A stretch of 6,662 bases of DNA from JBMYQA01 sp049600855. GTDB taxonomy: Bacteria > Bacteroidota > Bacteroidia > Cytophagales > Flammeovirgaceae. The position numbers and the translations under genes were made by a program. Shown here piece by piece: positions 5,832 to 6,662 of the stretch (within the stretch, counting starts at the first letter, position 1; each line of letters opens with the position of its first letter). A model generated the notes under the pieces. It was not told where the DNA came from. It was given only the letters and a program-made list of their open reading frames with translations, and ran no database searches. The DNA is taken from positions 1 to 6,662 of the forward strand of contig JBMYQA010000319.1 of NCBI GenBank assembly GCA_049600855.1, given 5' to 3'.

Positions 5832-6662
5832 ATGGAAATCATCAAAGAAGCAATAGCCCTAAAGCAGAAGCTAGACCAATTTCGTCCGTTAAAACCTGAG
5901 GATGAAAAAAGAATTATGCAAAAGTTTCGCTTAGATTGGAATTACCACTCCAATCACATTGAGGGAAATTCATTGACCTATGGCGAGACGAAAGCATTAA
6001 TTCTTCATGCCATCACTGCTAGTGGTAAACCGCTAAAAGATCATATTGAAGTAAGAGGACATAATGAAGCTATTTTATGGATTTTAGATATACTAAAGGA
6101 GGAACGTCCACTTACTGAAGGGTTTATTTGTGAACTACAAGCCTTATTGTTGAAAGAATCCTACGAAGTAGATGCCATTACGCCTACAGATGAGCGAACT
6201 AAAAAGAAAGTACAAGTAGGTCAATATAAAACGGCTCCCAACCATGTATTAACCAAAACAGGGGAAACTTTTTATTTTGCATTTCCTGAAGAGACTCCTG
6301 CCAAAATGCATGATTTATTGGCTTGGTATCGCAATGATACTAAAGACAAAGAACCCATTTTGGTGGCAGCAGAGTTTCACTACCGCTTTATTCGAATTCA
6401 CCCTTTTGATGATGGAAATGGCCGTACAGCTCGTATTTTGATGAATTTTATTCTGATGAAACACGGCTATCCTCCTGTAATTATTAAGACAGAAGATAAA
6501 GAAAATTACTACAACGCGTTGCGACAAGCAGATGGGGGAAATCTAACTGCTTTTGTCACATACATCGCCCAAAATCTCGTTCATTCACTACACATCATGA
6601 TTAAAGGGGCAAAAGGCGAAAGCATTGAAGAACCTGATGATTTGGATAAAGAGTTGGCTTTA
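5832..6662 (+). CDS. Fic family protein, probable AMPylator with N-terminal inhibitory motif (3' end outside window)
   Basis: The open frame from ATG 5832 runs 277 codons to the window edge without a stop, so the C-terminus is missing. Fic proteins usually transfer AMP from ATP to a hydroxyl side chain of a target protein, though some use other nucleotides or phosphates. The core motif HPFDDGNGRTAR is complete at residues 190-201, with catalytic His190. An inhibitory motif, SNHIEGN at 40-46 with Glu44, precedes the core, making this a class II Fic whose own N-terminal helix blocks ATP binding. GQYKTAPNHV at 130-139 probably belongs to the target-docking flap, and IKTEDKENYYNAL follows the core. 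After about residue 255 the chain becomes charged (IKGAKGESIEEPDD). Related proteins often carry a further C-terminal domain, which cannot be seen here. It lies 59 bp after the glycosylase gene with no visible terminator between. No antitoxin gene precedes it, consistent with built-in inhibition. The target is unknown. Confidence 0.93.
   Translation, partial: MEIIKEAIALKQKLDQFRPLKPEDEKRIMQKFRLDWNYHSNHIEGNSLTYGETKALILHAITASGKPLKDHIEVRGHNEAILWILDILKEERPLTEGFICELQALLLKESYEVDAITPTDERTKKKVQVGQYKTAPNHVLTKTGETFYFAFPEETPAKMHDLLAWYRNDTKDKEPILVAAEFHYRFIRIHPFDDGNGRTARILMNFILMKHGYPPVIIKTEDKENYYNALRQADGGNLTAFVTYIAQNLVHSLHIMIKGAKGESIEEPDDLDKELAL

Noticed and set aside
5821..5834. TAATTTAG just before the Fic start, near the Bacteroidota -7 consensus TAnnTTTG
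   Set aside because: It matches seven of eight defined or free positions but overlaps the start region and lacks a TTG at the expected distance upstream.
6315..6527. Minus-strand open frame of 70 codons
   Set aside because: It is antisense to the Fic catalytic motif region, which is strongly supported on the plus strand.
3609..6662. nhaC, glycosylase and Fic genes as a possible defence or stress island
   Set aside because: No toxin-antitoxin partner, nuclease, mobile-element gene or repeat boundary is present, and codon use looks even across the genes by eye; close spacing alone does not support a system.

Overview
The window is AT-rich and almost entirely coding. It most likely comes from a member of the Bacteroidota, perhaps of the Cytophagia type. 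Support for this: a DUF7935-type membrane-anchored protein, a family I know only from that phylum; a signal-peptide/7TMR-DISM sensor histidine kinase of a kind common there; and starts that mostly lack a Shine-Dalgarno sequence. No rRNA, tRNA, CRISPR array, insertion sequence or phage gene is visible. The lineage is inferred from gene content, not from a marker gene.

Left part (1-3369). The window opens inside the last codons of a plus-strand kynureninase gene (kynU). Its reading frame runs with no stop codon into a DUF7935-like gene ending at 653, so this is either a true in-frame fusion or two products sharing one open frame. Convergent to it, with a 9-bp tail-to-tail overlap, is a large minus-strand histidine kinase: signal peptide, beta-sandwich sensor, seven membrane helices, long coiled coil and HisKA/HATPase core. 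Immediately upstream of the kinase on the same strand is a small acidic protein of unknown family whose TAG stop lies one base from the probable TTG start of the kinase. The two look like a translationally coupled pair.

Middle (3331-3608). This is the divergent intergenic region between the unknown gene and nhaC. It should hold both promoters, but I see no convincing promoter match. It contains a T8 tract and one short inverted repeat.

Right part (3609-6662). Three plus-strand genes follow closely: nhaC (Na+/H+ antiporter), an AAG/MPG-type 3-methyladenine DNA glycosylase overlapping the nhaC tail, and, 59 bp later, a Fic-domain protein that runs off the window end. Spacing suggests co-transcription at least of the first two. 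Their functions (ion homeostasis, base-excision repair, protein modification by AMPylation or related chemistry) do not form an obvious pathway.

Overall this looks like ordinary chromosomal sequence. I found no clear sign of an undescribed multi-gene system. The points most worth checking are the stop-less kynU/DUF7935 junction and the uncharacterised protein coupled to the histidine kinase.
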